Shown here piece after piece: positions 1 through 10,400 of a DNA stretch of 64,000 nucleotides. The notes under the pieces were generated by a model. The model was not told the origin of the DNA and ran no database searches. It worked only from the letters and a program-made list of their open reading frames with translations. Origin of the DNA: Flavobacterium psychrophilum (GTDB lineage Bacteria > Bacteroidota > Bacteroidia > Flavobacteriales > Flavobacteriaceae). A program made the translations under genes and the position numbers. Location: NCBI GenBank assembly GCA_945890865.1, contig CAMDDB010000005.1, positions 1-64,000 on the forward strand. Direction: 5' to 3'. Numbering within the stretch: position 1 is the stretch's first letter; each line of letters starts with the position of its first letter.

Positions 1-153
1 ATCAAACAAATAGCCCCTTCATCGAGCAGTTCTGGATGGGACGGAACCTATAATAATGAGTTTTTACCTTCAACCGATTATTGGTTTACATTAGATTATA
101 CCGAAAATGGCGCCGCAAAACAATTTAAAGCACATTTTTCGTTGAAACGTTAA
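1..153 (+). CDS. T9SS type B surface protein, C-terminal fragment (5' end outside window)
   Basis: An open frame runs in from the window edge and encodes 50 residues before TAA. It reads as the end of a gliding motility-associated C-terminal (T9SS type B, CHU_C) sorting domain: GWDGTYNNE, then PSTDYWF, then a closing KAHFSLKR. The last 50 residues closely resemble the end of the 1732-aa protein at 7498-12696, which ends KSHFSLKR, so the two are paralogous T9SS cargo. By family knowledge such domains direct proteins exported by Sec across the outer membrane through the type IX system. The N-terminal body is not visible, so its adhesive or enzymatic role cannot be stated. Confidence 0.85.
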   Translation: MKQIAPSSSSSGWDGTYNNEFLPSTDYWFTLDYTENGAAKQFKAHFSLKR

Positions 154-190
154 GAAGATTAAGATCGTTTCACTATTTTTGAAATGATTT

Positions 191-198
191 TATCTTTG
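191..198 (+). promoter_or_regulatory. Bacteroidetes -7 element (TATCTTTG)
   Basis: TATCTTTG matches TAnnTTTG and lies 25 bp before the ATG at 224. A second match, TATTTTTG, sits at 174-181. No convincing -33 TTTG at the usual spacing, so assignment is tentative. Confidence 0.45.
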
Positions 199-223
199 AT
201 ATTAATTAAATTATAAATTTTAA

Positions 224-634
224 ATGAAAAAAATCTTATTATTTGTCCTTTTTTATTTTGTAAGCGCTGGATATGCTCAGAACAAAATAGAAAATAATTC
301 TCCTTTGTTGGGAAAAATTAAAGTAGAAAAACTACAAGATGCCAATTTTAACTTTATTCAAAACGCATCGATTTCTTGGAATTTTAGCCAAATTGAATTA
401 AATAATGCCGCACTTTCCATCGAAGTGGTAACCATTTTAGATTGTTTTAATGGAGAACAAGCTTCAGAATTCAAAGATCAATTTACGATTTTATCTAAAG
501 AGAGTTTCTCTTTAGTAGGCACTACTCAACTTAATCACTTAGAATTAATGGCAAAATGCTTTAAGTGGCGTTTGGTGGCAACAACTTCAGAGACGGCGGT
601 ATCTGATTGGTTCTATTTTTCATTTGTAAAATAA
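224..634 (+). CDS. Small secreted protein of unknown function
   Basis: 136 aa. Residues 1-18 form a Sec signal peptide (basic MKK, hydrophobic core, GYA cleavage site before Q19). The mature part is about 118 residues, predicted here by eye as mostly beta, with two cysteines (in LDCFNGE and AKCFKWR) that could pair in the periplasm or outside the cell. No family recognised. It ends six bases before the 915-aa T9SS protein and so is probably co-transcribed with it and the SprF/PorE-like genes beyond. That position suggests an accessory of the surface module, which is inference only. Confidence 0.75.
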   Translation: MKKILLFVLFYFVSAGYAQNKIENNSPLLGKIKVEKLQDANFNFIQNASISWNFSQIELNNAALSIEVVTILDCFNGEQASEFKDQFTILSKESFSLVGTTQLNHLELMAKCFKWRLVATTSETAVSDWFYFSFVK

Positions 635-640
635 ATAATT

Positions 641-3388
641 ATGAAGTTATTTTTTAGAATACTTTTTTTATGCATAAGTTTTAATATAACTTATTCTCAA
701 TCGACAACTTGTGCAACAGCATCTGCAATGTGTTCTGGACAAGGAGGTCCTTATAACAATACGAATACTGGTACTGTTGGTGGAAATCAAGCAGGGTATG
801 GTCCTATTACTGGATGTGGAGGAAGCGGAAGTCTTGGTAATAATGGATCCTTAGGATCTACACCACGTCCTGCTTGGTTTTATTATACCGTTGGTAGAAC
901 GGGACCAATTAACTTAAATTTGCAACAGTTTAACGCTTCAAACACTGGTATCGATGTCGATTTTGCACTATGGGGGCCTTTTCCTAATAACAACTTAGCA
1001 AATATTTGTAATAGTTTATCTGGTTTTCCTGGGTCAACTTATACCGGTCCTTGTAATTTAGTAGACGCAAGTTATTCTCCTACATTTAATGAAACCATTC
1101 ATATTCCAAATGCTCAAGTTGGTCAAATATACTTACTATTGGTGACTAACTTTAGCGGCCAACCGGGTACGTATACAATTAATCAATCAAATGCAACTGC
1201 TCCTGGTTCAGGACAAATTTCATGTAATATTGTATGTGGTGTTGATTTAGGTCCGGATCGTCTTTTTTGTGATGCAACAGTAAATAGTCTAAATTTAGTA
1301 GCCAATTTCAATCAAGCCCCTACTCAAGTAGGAAGTCCTGTTTACTCATGGTATTTGTATAATGGCACGAGCTATGTTTTACAAACTACCACAACTGTCA
1401 ATAATCTCACAGTTACTCAAGATGGATTGTGGAAAGTTTCGGTTGTTAGGCCTGGATGTTCAGATGTTGCGGAAGATGATATCGAAGTTCGATTCGACGC
1501 ACCTCCTGTTTTAAATATTCCAAGTAACTTAGATGCCCCTGTTGGCGTATGTTCGCATACTTTTAATTTAACGCAAAATCAGGCAGCTTTAACAGCTCCT
1601 GCACTTCCTTCTAATTATACCATTCGTTATTATTTGAATGAAGACGATTGTTTATCAGGAAATACTAATTTTATAACAAATCCAACAAGTTTTACGGTTA
1701 CAACTACAACTACAATATTTGTTCGTGTTGAAAATCTTGATAATGCAATTTGTTCAGATGCCACTAAATTTTTTGATTTAGTAATTCAATGTAATCCTTT
1801 AAGTTGTCAACTGGATTTAACTTCTGCAACTACTACTACAAGTCAAACAATATGTTTAAACACTCCAATTCAAAATATTACGTATAGTTATAGTGGAGAA
1901 ACTACAGCAGCGGTAGTAGCCGGTTTGCCTACAGGAGTAACTGCAGCTATTGGAGCAGGTGTAGTAACGATTAGTGGAACGCCCACACAAACAGGTGTTT
2001 TCAATTATACTGTTACATCTGTAGGTTGTACTACAAACATTGTGCGTCAAGGGACAATTACCATTAATGCTGTTCCATCACTTGCTAGTGTAACGTCAAA
2101 TACACCAATTTGTTTGGGTTCAAACGCAGTATATACGCTTCAAGGTACTGCCGGATCAGTTGTTAGCTATACCCTTAATGGAGGAACGGCACAAACCGTT
2201 ACCATTCCAACTTCAGGTCAAGCTACAATTACGGTTACAGCACCTATTTCAAATGTTACATTGGCGCTTAGTTCCATTAATTTAGGGACATGTTCGGCTA
2301 CTTTAACCAATAGTTCAGCGGTAGTAGTGAATGCATTACCAAATGTTACTTCGATAACAAGTAATTCACCTATCTGTTCAGGCGCTTCCGCTATATTTAC
2401 TGTAAATGGTACAGCAAATGCTACCGTGACGTATACAGTAAACGGAGGAACTCCAACTACTACAACCATAAATGCTTCGGGTGTTGGAACAATTACAGTT
2501 CCTAATTCAACGGCTAATGTTTCGGTAGTATTAAGCCAAGTAAATAATGGATCGTGTTCAAGTCCGTCAACTTTAAATGGAAATGTTACAATATTAGCAT
2601 TACCTTCAATTACGTCAGTAACTTCTAATTCGCCTATATGTAACGGTTCAACGGCCATATTTACTATCAATGGTACAGCAAATGCAACGGTTACTTATGC
2701 AATTAATGGCGGAACATCAAGCACAATTGTGCTAGGTGCAACAGGTTCGAATACAATAAGTATTTCAAACGCTACAGCAACTCAAAACCTTCAATTATCT
2801 AATATTTTTGGTGGAACTTGTAATAGACCATTAACAAATGCCACATCTGTTGTGGTAAATCCTATTCCAAATGTACCTACAATTGTCCCTCAAACCGAAA
2901 CGTTTTGTGTAGGAGAAGACATGGTGTTTAATGTGTCAGGGGGAGCTAATGAAACGGTGACCTATACAATTAATAATGGATCAAATCAATCAATAACTTT
3001 AAATGCTTCAGGGACTGGTGTAATTACGATACCAAATCCACCAGCACTAGTAACAATTGATTTAGTAAATATTACAAATGGTTTATGTTCTAGAACATTG
3101 GCGGTTTCAATTGATGCGACAGTAATTACTTGCGAAATTCCAAAAGGAGTATCTCCAAATGGTGATGGCTTAAACGATACATGGAATTTATCGGGCTTCA
3201 ATGTTAAAAATGTAGAAATTTTTAACCGTTATGGTGTAAAAGTGTATTCGAAAGCAAATTATACTGAAGAATGGCATGGTCAATCTGATAACGGAAATGA
3301 ACTCCCAGATGGCACCTATTATTACGTCGTGGAGTTTAACGATAATCCAGTTAAAACCGGTTGGGTATACATTAATAGAGAACAATAA
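641..3388 (+). CDS. T9SS type B sorting domain protein with Ig-like repeats
   Basis: 915 aa. Signal peptide 1-20 (NITYSQ). Residues about 22-190 form a Cys- and Gly-rich N-terminal domain (CATASAMCSG, AWFYYTV, DFALWGPF) of the jelly-roll type often found at the front of flavobacterial cell-surface proteins. Residues about 200-475 hold further beta-rich domains. Residues about 477-830 are four related units of about 87 aa, each with a xTSNSPIC-type start and a VTYTxNGG core, likely Ig-like beta sandwiches. The last 85 residues are the T9SS type B domain (PKGVSPNGDGLNDTWNL, FNRYGVKVYS, LPDGTYYYVV). Expected location is the cell surface. The following gene is a PorP/SprF homologue, as is usual for SprB-type cargo, so that partner may serve this protein. 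Confidence 0.88.
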   Translation: MKLFFRILFLCISFNITYSQSTTCATASAMCSGQGGPYNNTNTGTVGGNQAGYGPITGCGGSGSLGNNGSLGSTPRPAWFYYTVGRTGPINLNLQQFNASNTGIDVDFALWGPFPNNNLANICNSLSGFPGSTYTGPCNLVDASYSPTFNETIHIPNAQVGQIYLLLVTNFSGQPGTYTINQSNATAPGSGQISCNIVCGVDLGPDRLFCDATVNSLNLVANFNQAPTQVGSPVYSWYLYNGTSYVLQTTTTVNNLTVTQDGLWKVSVVRPGCSDVAEDDIEVRFDAPPVLNIPSNLDAPVGVCSHTFNLTQNQAALTAPALPSNYTIRYYLNEDDCLSGNTNFITNPTSFTVTTTTTIFVRVENLDNAICSDATKFFDLVIQCNPLSCQLDLTSATTTTSQTICLNTPIQNITYSYSGETTAAVVAGLPTGVTAAIGAGVVTISGTPTQTGVFNYTVTSVGCTTNIVRQGTITINAVPSLASVTSNTPICLGSNAVYTLQGTAGSVVSYTLNGGTAQTVTIPTSGQATITVTAPISNVTLALSSINLGTCSATLTNSSAVVVNALPNVTSITSNSPICSGASAIFTVNGTANATVTYTVNGGTPTTTTINASGVGTITVPNSTANVSVVLSQVNNGSCSSPSTLNGNVTILALPSITSVTSNSPICNGSTAIFTINGTANATVTYAINGGTSSTIVLGATGSNTISISNATATQNLQLSNIFGGTCNRPLTNATSVVVNPIPNVPTIVPQTETFCVGEDMVFNVSGGANETVTYTINNGSNQSITLNASGTGVITIPNPPALVTIDLVNITNGLCSRTLAVSIDATVITCEIPKGVSPNGDGLNDTWNLSGFNVKNVEIFNRYGVKVYSKANYTEEWHGQSDNGNELPDGTYYYVVEFNDNPVKTGWVYINREQ
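2068..3130 (+). repeat. Four tandem ~87-aa Ig-like coding repeats
   Basis: Within the 915-aa protein, four successive units each open with a Pro-containing linker (AVPSL, ALPNV, ALPSI, PIPNV), then a conserved Cys, a VTYTxNGG-type strand and a second Cys near the end. The middle two are most alike (NGTANATVTY in both); the fourth is most diverged (FCVGEDMVF). Boundaries are approximate. Confidence 0.75.
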
Positions 3389-3425
3389 TAAATGATTGAG
3401 TAAGTCATTATTAAACTGAAAAAAA

Positions 3426-4346
3426 ATGAAAAAACTATATTTAGTAGCAATTCTAGTAGTATTTACGTGCTTTGATTCACAAGCGCAGCAAGATCCACAT
3501 TATACCCAATATATGTATAATATGAACGTGATCAATCCAGCTTATGCAGGTAGCAAAGAGAACTTATCCATTGGGATGTTGTATCGTAAACAATGGGTGG
3601 GTATCGAAGATGCTCCTACCACAGCCACCTTATCGGGGCACACTCCTATAGGAAAAAATGTTGGTATGGGTTTATCAGTCATTAAAGACAACATAGGTCC
3701 GGTAGAAGAGAATAATATTTACGGAGATTTTTCGTATACCTTAAATTTAGGAGGGGAACATAAATTGGCCTTTGGTATCAAAGCAGGTTTAACCCTTCAC
3801 AAAGTAGGATTATACAGTGATATTTATTCAACATTGCCCGATCCTAATGACCCTGCTTTTTCACAAGATACAAACAACAGTTATTTTAATTTAGGAACAG
3901 GATTTTTCTATTATACAAATAAATATTATTTAGCGTTGTCGGTTCCAAACATGATGAAGTCAAAACATTTGGATTTCAATGGACGTGAATTTGGGTCAGA
4001 GGTATCGCACTATTTCTTAACAGGAGGTTATGTTTTTGATGTAACTGAAAATATTAAATTCAAGCCTTTTTTCATGGTTAAATCAGCCTTTGAAGCACCC
4101 GCTTCAATTGATTTATCAACAAATTTTTTATTCAATCAAAAATTCGAAGCAGGAGTTACCTACCGTTTGCAAGACAGTTTTGGCGCAATGTTTAATTATG
4201 CAATCTCTCCAAATGTTAAATTGGGATATGCCTATGACCACATTGTTTCTGATTTAAATGTGACAACACCTTCTTCTCACGAGCTTATTTTGTTGTTTGA
4301 TTTGAATTTCCCGAAAAAAGTATCCAGTTCACCAAGATTTTTTTAA
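3426..4346 (+). CDS. PorP/SprF family type IX secretion-associated membrane protein
   Basis: 306 aa. Signal peptide 1-20 (FDSQAQ). The mature start QDPHYTQYMYN followed by NPAYAGS is the signature of the PorP/SprF family, and the remainder is a run of amphipathic strands ending in F as expected for an outer-membrane beta barrel. In F. johnsoniae, SprF is needed for surface delivery of the SprB adhesin, and PorP is a T9SS component in Porphyromonas. Here the gene lies 37 bp after a T9SS type B protein and 18 bp before a PorE-like gene, the usual order for a type B cargo delivery set. Which cargo it serves is inferred from position. Confidence 0.93.
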   Translation: MKKLYLVAILVVFTCFDSQAQQDPHYTQYMYNMNVINPAYAGSKENLSIGMLYRKQWVGIEDAPTTATLSGHTPIGKNVGMGLSVIKDNIGPVEENNIYGDFSYTLNLGGEHKLAFGIKAGLTLHKVGLYSDIYSTLPDPNDPAFSQDTNNSYFNLGTGFFYYTNKYYLALSVPNMMKSKHLDFNGREFGSEVSHYFLTGGYVFDVTENIKFKPFFMVKSAFEAPASIDLSTNFLFNQKFEAGVTYRLQDSFGAMFNYAISPNVKLGYAYDHIVSDLNVTTPSSHELILLFDLNFPKKVSSSPRFF

Positions 4347-4364
4347 CCTAATAGCCAAAACGAC

Positions 4365-6227
4365 ATGAGAAAAATATATTTAACTTTTAGTTTTGTAATC
4401 GCAAGTGGTTTACTTAGTGCGCAAAACAAAGACACCAAAATTGCAGATAAATTATTCGATCGATATGAATATGTAGATGCGGCACAAGAATATTTAAAAT
4501 TAGCCCAAAGCGGTAAAGCAGATGCTTATGTTTACAAGCAATTAGCCGATAGTTATTACGCTATTTTCAATTCAAAAGAAGCCATCAAGTGGTACGCAAA
4601 AGCAGTAGCGCAAAAGCAAGATGCGGAAACGTATTATAAATATGCTCAAATGCTAAAATCTAATGGTAATTATGCAGAATCGGATAAGCAAATGAAGCAA
4701 TTTTCATCTCTTGCTCCAAACGATTTGCGAGCTAAAACTTTTTCTAGTAACCCAAATTATTTACCCACATTACAAGGACAATCGAAATTATTTGATGTCG
4801 CTAAATCGGACATCAGCAGTGACAAGACCGATTTTGGAGCGGTATTGACCAATGACAATTCGGTTTATTTTTCAAGTGCTAGAAATACCTCAAGACGCAA
4901 TAGCAACTGGGAAGAACCTTATTTAGATTTGTATAAAGCTACTTACAATGCTAATGGAACCATTAGCGAAGCGGTAGCCATTTCAAATTTGAATACCAAA
5001 TGGCATGACGGACCTGCCAGTATTTCATCAGACGGGAAAACCATGTACTATGGTAGTGAAAGTTTTAATGAAAAAGAGTTTACTAAAGACAAAGCCAAAA
5101 AATCAAAATTTGGTAAGATCTATTTGTATAAAGCAACATTTGAAAATGGACAATGGAATAACAGTAAACCGTTACCTTTTAACAATGCTGGATATGATGT
5201 AAGAAATCCTAGTGTTAGTAAAGACGGAAAAACTTTATATTTTTCTTCTAATATGCCTGGTGGATTTGGTGGAGAAGATTTATGGAAAGTTACCATTAAT
5301 GGAGACACTTATGGAACTCCTGAAAACTTAGGCGCAAACATTAATACGGCAGCTAATGAAAGTTTTCCATACATTACAGATACAAATGTTCTTTATTTTT
5401 CTTCTAATGGAAAACAAGGATTTGGTGGATTGGATGTATTTAGAATTGATTTAGCAAAGGGTACCGATGTAATAAATATCGGGGCACCAGTTAATACAGA
5501 AAAAGACGATTTTGCTTTTACCTATAATACGAGTAAAAAAGTTGGATTTTTTGCAAGTAATAGAGGCGGTAATGACGATATTTTTAAAGCAGATCCAGTA
5601 TGTGGTGTGCAAGCAATCGCTGTTGTTAAAGACGCAAAAACAGGTATTGTATTAGAAGCAGCAGCGGTCGTATTAGTTGATGCTAAGGATAAAACCGTTG
5701 GTAATCAATCATCGAATTCAGAGGGGAAATCTTCATTTGGAATCGCTTGTAATACATCATATGCTTTCCAAGTATCTAAACAAGGTTATGAAAGCGGTGT
5801 TTTTGGTGTAGCCAAAACAGATGGAGGTGAAGTTATAGTAGAAGCTTTATTACAACCGATTATGCCTATTATTACGGAAAAAGAAGTTATCCTTCAGCCG
5901 ATTTATTTTGTCTATGATAAAAGTAATATTACCAAAGAAGGCGCTGCTGAGTTGGATAAGTTAGTTGAAGTAATGAAGGAATATCCAACGATGGTAATTT
6001 TTGCCAAGTCACATACGGATAATAGAGGTAGTGATAAATACAATTTGAATTTATCAGAAAGAAGAGCAAAATCTACAGTTCAATATTTGATTTCGAAAGG
6101 TATTGCTAAGGATCGCATTTCCGGGCAAGGTTTTGGGGAAAGCGAACCTAAAGTTGCTTGTGAAGAATGTACAGAAGAACAATTTGCTCAAAACAGACGA
6201 AGTGAATTCTTAATTGTAAAAAAATAA
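4365..6227 (+). CDS. PorE-like OmpA family protein (TPR, PD40, CarboxypepD_reg, OmpA)
   Basis: 620 aa. Signal peptide 1-19 (GLLSAQ). Residues about 20-125 are TPR-like helices (AAQEYLKLAQSGKADAYVYKQLADSYY). About 140-415 is a PD40/WD40-like propeller with recurring SxDGKTxYFSS blades and GGxDxF motifs. About 415-495 is a carboxypeptidase regulatory-like domain. About 505-620 is an OmpA C-terminal peptidoglycan-binding domain with the SHTDNRGSDKYNLNLSERRA motif. This order matches PorE of the T9SS, which ties outer-membrane components to peptidoglycan. It closes the SprF-containing operon and ends at a strong bidirectional terminator. Flavobacteria carry several paralogues, so the specific role is not fixed. 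Confidence 0.9.
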   Translation: MRKIYLTFSFVIASGLLSAQNKDTKIADKLFDRYEYVDAAQEYLKLAQSGKADAYVYKQLADSYYAIFNSKEAIKWYAKAVAQKQDAETYYKYAQMLKSNGNYAESDKQMKQFSSLAPNDLRAKTFSSNPNYLPTLQGQSKLFDVAKSDISSDKTDFGAVLTNDNSVYFSSARNTSRRNSNWEEPYLDLYKATYNANGTISEAVAISNLNTKWHDGPASISSDGKTMYYGSESFNEKEFTKDKAKKSKFGKIYLYKATFENGQWNNSKPLPFNNAGYDVRNPSVSKDGKTLYFSSNMPGGFGGEDLWKVTINGDTYGTPENLGANINTAANESFPYITDTNVLYFSSNGKQGFGGLDVFRIDLAKGTDVINIGAPVNTEKDDFAFTYNTSKKVGFFASNRGGNDDIFKADPVCGVQAIAVVKDAKTGIVLEAAAVVLVDAKDKTVGNQSSNSEGKSSFGIACNTSYAFQVSKQGYESGVFGVAKTDGGEVIVEALLQPIMPIITEKEVILQPIYFVYDKSNITKEGAAELDKLVEVMKEYPTMVIFAKSHTDNRGSDKYNLNLSERRAKSTVQYLISKGIAKDRISGQGFGESEPKVACEECTEEQFAQNRRSEFLIVKK

Positions 6228-6244
6228 TCAATATCAAATAGGTT

Positions 6245-6277
6245 AAAAAAAAGGCTTGCAATTGCAAGCCTTTTTTT
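6245..6277. terminator. Bidirectional intrinsic terminator
   Basis: GGCTTGCAATTGCAAGCC is a perfect 18-nt palindrome flanked by A8 on the left and T7 on the right. It serves the convergent PorE-like gene (+) and queD (-). Confidence 0.93.
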
Positions 6278-6728
6278 ATTCATTGTCCGAAGCAAACCAC
6301 TCGGCAAATGATGATTCCGTTTCTTGTAACCTAAGTGAGTGCAGCTTGCTGTTCTCGGGCAGTAAATTCTTTATTTTATTCGAAAAATCAATAACCATAT
6401 TTTCACTGGTAGGTTGATAATCTACTAATATTACATGATGTCCTCTGTTTTTTAATTCAAGTGCCAGTTCTACATGTGGAGTATTTTTATTAAATACTGT
6501 GGCATGATCAAAAACATCAACAATTTGTTCTTTTACAATCTTTTTTAAATCTCCAAAATCGATTACCATTCCATATTTTACATGGTTTGTATCGGCAATA
6601 GGCGAACCAATAACGGTAACCGAAAGCTTATAACTATGACCATGTACATTTTTACATTTACCATCATATCCATATAAGGCATGACCGGTTTCAAAGCTAA
6701 ATTGTTTGGTAATTCTAATTTTTGACAT
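6276..6728 (-). CDS. queD: 6-carboxytetrahydropterin synthase (QueD family)
   Basis: 150 aa. Family signatures are all visible: the zinc ligand in FETGHALY, the catalytic Cys with two zinc His in GKCKNVHGHSY, DHATVFN, the Asp of VIDFGDLK, and PTSENM plus LRLQETESS near the C-terminus. QueD converts dihydroneopterin triphosphate to 6-carboxytetrahydropterin for queuosine synthesis; eukaryotic homologues are pyruvoyl tetrahydropterin synthases. The ATG at 6728 is preferred to a GTG one codon upstream. It lies 11 bp behind the enoyl-CoA hydratase-like gene, likely in one transcript. No other queuosine gene is in the window. Confidence 0.93.
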   Translation of the reverse strand: MSKIRITKQFSFETGHALYGYDGKCKNVHGHSYKLSVTVIGSPIADTNHVKYGMVIDFGDLKKIVKEQIVDVFDHATVFNKNTPHVELALELKNRGHHVILVDYQPTSENMVIDFSNKIKNLLPENSKLHSLRLQETESSFAEWFASDNE

Positions 6729-6739
6729 CACTAATTTTG

Positions 6740-7498
6740 TTATTTTTTAAATTTTTGTAAAGCTATTTTAGTAGCTTCCGATAGTACTAATTTTCCTGAA
6801 ATTGCTGCTCTTTCATAAAGCAATTCTTCCCAATTTTCTGTTCCTTCCCAAAGTAATTTTTTAATGGAACTTAATGCAAGCGGATTATAAGAGCTCAGTT
6901 CGGACACAAAAGAGTGTAATCGTTCATCCAGGGCCTCGGCTGTAGGCAAGACTTCAGTATACAACTTATTTTCTAGCGCCCATTGCGCCGATTTCCATGC
7001 GGTAGGGTTTAAGGCCAATTCTGTAAAAGCCATTTTGCTTAATTTACGACTTATGGCCGGTTCAATTACAAAAGGACCAATGCCAATTGCTAATTCTGAT
7101 AATCGAATTAAACTTGAATCGGTTGCAAAGCTATAATCACAAGCTGCCGCTAATCCTATACCACCACCCACTGCTTTGCCATGAATTCGTCCAATGATTA
7201 ACTTGTGGCATGTTCTCATGGCATTCAGCACGTTTGCAAAGCCACTAAAAAATTCGATTCCTTCCGCCTCGGTATCGAGTCGTAGCAATTCATCGAAGGA
7301 AGCGCCGGAGCAAAACGTATTGGTTCCTTCACTTTTTATCACAATGATGGATAACAAAGTGTTTTTATTTAACGCATACAATTCATCTGTTAACTGTTGT
7401 AACAACGCACTTGGGAAAGAATTACTTGCCGGATGCGAAAATGTAATTGTTGCTACTGTTTTTTCAATTACAGTTGAAATAGAACCTGTTGCTATCAT
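6740..7498 (-). CDS. Enoyl-CoA hydratase/isomerase family protein
   Basis: 252 aa, the usual crotonase length. Oxyanion-hole segments are visible (CSGASFDELL, and GKAVGGGIGLAAACDYSFA), followed by RLSELAIGIGPFV where many hydratases carry the second acid; here GPFVIEP replaces the familiar Glu-containing loop, so hydratase chemistry is not assured. Substrate unknown. Its ATG overlaps the stop of the 1732-aa T9SS protein by one base (TAATG), which suggests translational coupling to a surface protein with no obvious metabolic link. In the 3' direction queD follows after 11 bp. Confidence 0.85.
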   Translation of the reverse strand: MIATGSISTVIEKTVATITFSHPASNSFPSALLQQLTDELYALNKNTLLSIIVIKSEGTNTFCSGASFDELLRLDTEAEGIEFFSGFANVLNAMRTCHKLIIGRIHGKAVGGGIGLAAACDYSFATDSSLIRLSELAIGIGPFVIEPAISRKLSKMAFTELALNPTAWKSAQWALENKLYTEVLPTAEALDERLHSFVSELSSYNPLALSSIKKLLWEGTENWEELLYERAAISGKLVLSEATKIALQKFKK

Positions 7499-10400
7499 TA
7501 TCGTTTTAAGCTAAAATGAGATTTAAATTCTTTACGCGTATTGTTTTCTGTATACTCTATTTTAAACCAATAATCCGTGGATGGCATTGAATTACCATTA
7601 TAAGTTCCATCCCAACCTGTACCAATAGAACTAATTTGCTTAATTAATTTTCCATAGCGGTCGTAAATGCTAATTATTGCATCATAATTTATGGGTAATC
7701 GAATAATCCATGTGTCATTATATCCGTCTCCATTTGGCGTAAAATAATTTGGAAATGTAATAGTTTGTATTGGCTCCGAAGGGAGTAAATCACAACCTTG
7801 AATATCTCTAACGTAAATTGTATAACTGCCATTTTCTAAACCTGAAAAAACAGGACTTGATTGCCAATCGATACCATCAAGACTGTATTCATATATTCCA
7901 AAACCACCAGTTATTACTGCTTCAATGGTAGCCAATCCACTAGAAAAAGCCTCAGTTGTCAATACGGCAACTATTGTTGCAGGACCAGAAGAGGTTGTGA
8001 ATGAAATAGAATCTGAAGATTGACATCCAGTTGTTGTATTGGTTACAACTACAGAATAGGTTCCTGCCGTAGTAATAGTAAACAAACCACTATTTCCACT
8101 TGGGTTGGCGGGTGTCCATTGATAGGAATAAGTGCCAGCAGTTGTTGGGAGAGCATTGAGAATTTGTGACCCTTGACCTGTTACTGGATCAACACACAAA
8201 ATAAGATCTTGTCCTAATTCAAAATCGGGTAATGGGTTTACAATCAATCGTAAATAAGGACCTAATCCTGCACAATCATAGAGATTACTCTCAATTCGCA
8301 CCCAAATAGATTGATTGAAAGGAATGGTATTTCTAAAATTTGTGGTGTTTGTAATTGCATTTTGTTCTGAAATTGCATCAGCTTCATTAAAATAATAGCT
8401 GTAGGTATAGGATTGTCCAACAGGAAATTGTGTAGTTAATACAGGTTCAATTACTGTCAAATCAAAGTAATCTATCCCATCATCATCAGGGTCTGAAGCA
8501 ATAAGATAATCATCACAGGCAGAAATTGGATAAGTATAGGTTGGTGGAATCGTCGTTGCAGATACTACAAGATTGACTTCACTAGTTCTTGAACAACCAA
8601 ATATATTGGTAATTCGAGCCCATACTTTATCACCATTTGCAGCTATATGTACAATATCGTTGGTGACAAAATCTGTATTATTTACAGCTCCAGCTAAGCT
8701 ATTGTGATAGGTATACGTAAGGCTAGTATCGAGTGAAATTCTTAAATTGGCTTGTGTTAAATTGAAATCAGTAATTGCATCACTATCGGTGTCGCATTGT
8801 TTTAAAGAAACCTCGGGAGCTACTATAGGCAAAGGATTGACAACTAAATTGAATGAGGTAGTTGAGAAACAACCGGTGACTGAATTGGTCAATCGCACAT
8901 AAATTACTCTATTGGTAGTAATAATACTTGTGATTGCATTCTGTCCTAAAGTTGCCTCATTTGCTGTAGTATGGTATGTTATAATAATACCCGTTTGGGG
9001 GCCTAAAATCTCAGAATTTTTCAGTAATAAATTAAAATTCACGCTTCCATTGGTATCATCTCCATCCGCAGTATTATCACAAAGTTCAAAATTTGTGATT
9101 GGTAATACAATAGGATTTGGATGTACAGTAGCCGCTAGTGTAAAGGAATTTCCCAAGCAACCATTCAAACCGATTGGCGTAATGGTATACGTTATAATAA
9201 CGGAAGCATTAGTTGTATTGGTATAGACATCGGTAATATTAGCAGCTGTAGGAGCCGTTCTCGGATTTCCTGCGGGTACATTAACAGCATCGCTGGATGC
9301 CACAGTATAGGTAAAACTATCGCCCGTTCCTGAAATTAAGGTGTCTAAATCAAAATTCAAAGCCACATCACTACACGTGGTAACCGTTTGATTGGCAACA
9401 ACTGGTTCAGGGTTAACCGTAACTATAAATGTAAAAATAGTTCCAATACAGCCATTTGAACTTATTGGCGTAACGGTATAGGTAATCGTTACTGGAGCAA
9501 TTGTTGTATTGGTATAGACATCCGTAATGTTAGCTGCAGAAGCTACCGCTCTCGGGCTTCCTGCCGGTACATTAACAGCATCACTAGATGCTACAGTATA
9601 GGTAAAAGTATCGCCGGTTCCTGAAATTAAGGTGTCCAAACTATAGTTCAGGGTCACATCACTACAGGTAGTACTAGTTTGATTGGCTACTACTGGTTCA
9701 GGATTAACAGTAACTATATAGGTAAACGTATTGCCTGTACAACCATTTGCGCCGATTGGCGTAACAGTATAAGTTATGGTTACCGCTGCCGCTGTTGTAT
9801 TGGTATAGACATCGGTAATGTTAGCAGCTGAAGCTACCACTCTCGGATTTCCTGCTGGAACATTAAGAGCATCACTGGATGCAACAGTATAAATATAAGT
9901 ATCGCCCGCTCCTGTGATTAGACCATCTAAATTATAGCTCAAAGCAACATCACTACACGTAGTACTAGTTTGATTAGCTACTACTGGTTCAGGATTAACC
10001 GTAACGATAAAAGTAAACGTATTGCCTGTACAACCATTTGCGCCGATTGGTGTAACGGTATAAGTTATCGTTACTGGAGCAATTGTTGTATTGGTATAGA
10101 CATCGGTAATGTTAGCTGCAGTAGGAGCCGTTCTCGGATTTCCAGCCGGAACGCTAGTTGCATTACTTGAGGCAACCGTATAGGTAAAAGTATCGCCGGT
10201 ACCTGAAATTAATGCGTCTAAATCTAAGTTCAAAGCCACATCACTACACGTAGCAACCGTTTGATTGGCCACTACTGGTTCTGGGTTAACCGTAACGATA
10301 AAGGTAAACGAATTGCCTGTACAACCATTCGATCCGATTGGTGTAACAGTATAAGTTATGGTTACCGGTGCCGCTGTCGTATTAGTATAAACATCCGTAA

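Noticed and set aside
2218..2670. 150-codon open frame antisense to the 915-aa protein
   Set aside because: Shadow of the Ig-like repeats; composition follows the complementary strand.
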